Below are positions 4,704 through 5,303 of a stretch of 5,303 nt of DNA, one piece after another. The translations under genes were made by a program, and so were the position numbers. The notes under the pieces are model-generated. The model saw only the letters and a program-made list of their open reading frames with translations. It did not search any database and was not told where the DNA came from. Source of the stretch: Neptunomonas sp. (GTDB taxonomy: Bacteria; Pseudomonadota; Gammaproteobacteria; Pseudomonadales; Balneatricaceae); contig SDWN01000650.1 of NCBI GenBank assembly GCA_004195305.1, positions 1-5,303 on the forward strand, in the 5' to 3' direction. The stretch's first letter is position 1. Every line of letters starts with the position of its first letter.

Positions 4704-5267
4704 ATGAAAAAACGTATTGCGGTTATAGGTACCTCTTTCAGGCTACCCGGCACTTCGCCCACCACATTTTGGGATGATCTTCTGGCCCAGAAGGATTTGG
4801 TGACAGAAGTTGATGACCAGCGTTGGTCCAAAGATGCCTACCTGCATCCGAATAAAGGACACCCCGGAACCAGTTACTCCTTTGCAGCAGGTAGTATTGG
4901 CGACATATCCGGTTTTGATGCCAGCTTCTTTGGCATTTCCCCTAGGGAAGCTGCCAACATGGACCCGCAGCAGCGACTGTTGCTGGAGCTTACCTGGGAG
5001 GCGATGGAAAACGCCGGCACGCCGCCATCGTCATTGCGAGGCAGTGATTGTGGTGTCTTTATCGGCATTTCGAGCACCGATCATGCCTACCGGGCTGCTG
5101 ATGACCTGGCCTCGCTAGATGCCTTCAGCGGTACCGGCAACACCATGAGCATCGCCGCCAACCGGATATCCTACGCGTTCGACCTGCACGGCCCGAGCAT
5201 CTCGATGGATACGGCCTGTTCCTCTTCTTTAGTCGCATTCCATCAGGCCTGCCAGTCGATACTGTCC
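4704..5267 (+). CDS. Type I polyketide synthase, N-terminal ketosynthase domain (3' truncated)
   Basis: First 188 residues of a large multidomain enzyme; genuine sequence stops at the adapter. It opens directly with the ketosynthase domain: K-R-I-A-V-I-G at 3-9, F-W-D-D-L-L, F-F-G-I-S-P-R-E-A, then M-D-P-Q-Q-R-L-L-L-E, typical of type I PKS rather than FabF. D-T-A-C-S-S-S contains the active-site cysteine C172, which carries the growing chain during decarboxylative condensation of malonyl units. The catalytic histidines (HGTGT and later NxGH motifs), acyltransferase, reductive domains and ACP lie beyond the end. An in-frame ATG at 4665 would add 13 residues (M-D-L-F-A-V-S-K...), and a TAG at 4659-4661 blocks anything earlier. 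I prefer 4704 because the family usually starts just before I-A-V-I-G, but neither start has a good ribosome binding site. The frame stays open through the adapter, adding an artificial L-S-L-I-H-I-S-E-P-T-R-R. Product unknown. Confidence 0.93.
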
Positions 5268-5303
5268 CTGTCTCTTATACACATCTCCGAGCCCACGAGA
5301 CGG
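5268..5303. other. Nextera sequencing adapter (artefact, not genomic)
   Basis: Bases 5268-5301 read as the Illumina Nextera transposase end: CTGTCTCTTATACACATCT, then CCGAGCCCACGAGAC. The two remaining bases (GG) are probably the start of the index. This is read-through into the library adapter left on the contig end. Any annotation past 5267 is invalid. Confidence 0.97.

Overview
The window looks like a chromosomal contig from a Pseudomonas-like gammaproteobacterium. The reasons are an Allochromatium-type 2[4Fe-4S] ferredoxin directly downstream of coaD (an arrangement I recall from Pseudomonas), a proteobacterial-type DUF501 protein, REP-like hairpins and chained palindromes between genes. 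The genus is an inference. The last 36 bases are not biological: 5268-5301 reads as the Nextera transposase adapter, so genuine sequence ends at about 5267. The other end starts inside a repeat that recurs at 4323-4465, so both ends look like assembly limits.

Layout: (1) 1-108, right-hand part of a MITE-like element, touching the stop codon of the next gene. (2) 105-617, minus strand, a small cupredoxin-fold lipoprotein with a complete-looking type 1 copper site. (3) 799-1818, plus strand, a secreted DsbA-family thiol oxidoreductase (CPHC) with an N-terminal SurA/PpiC-like helical region, followed by a strong GC hairpin. (4) 1980-2495, plus strand, a DUF501 protein whose stop codon lies in a long hairpin. 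(5) 2496-2982, no gene: a REP pair, a chain of palindromes with similar loops, and a terminator for the minus-strand operon. (6) 2983-3743, minus strand, coaD then ferredoxin, probably one transcript. (7) 3744-4664, about 920 bases without a convincing gene: palindromic repeats, the complete second copy of the MITE-like element, and a 12-bp inverted repeat. (8) 4704 to about 5267, plus strand, the first 188 residues of a type I polyketide synthase ketosynthase, cut off by the adapter.

The two left-hand genes diverge from a shared 181-base region and both products go to the cell envelope (copper binding, thiol chemistry); any functional link is inference. CoaD and the ferredoxin are housekeeping. 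The least explained parts are the PKS, probably the first gene of an unseen biosynthetic locus, and the dense intergenic repeats. No CRISPR array, tRNA, rRNA, transposase or obvious new defence system is visible.
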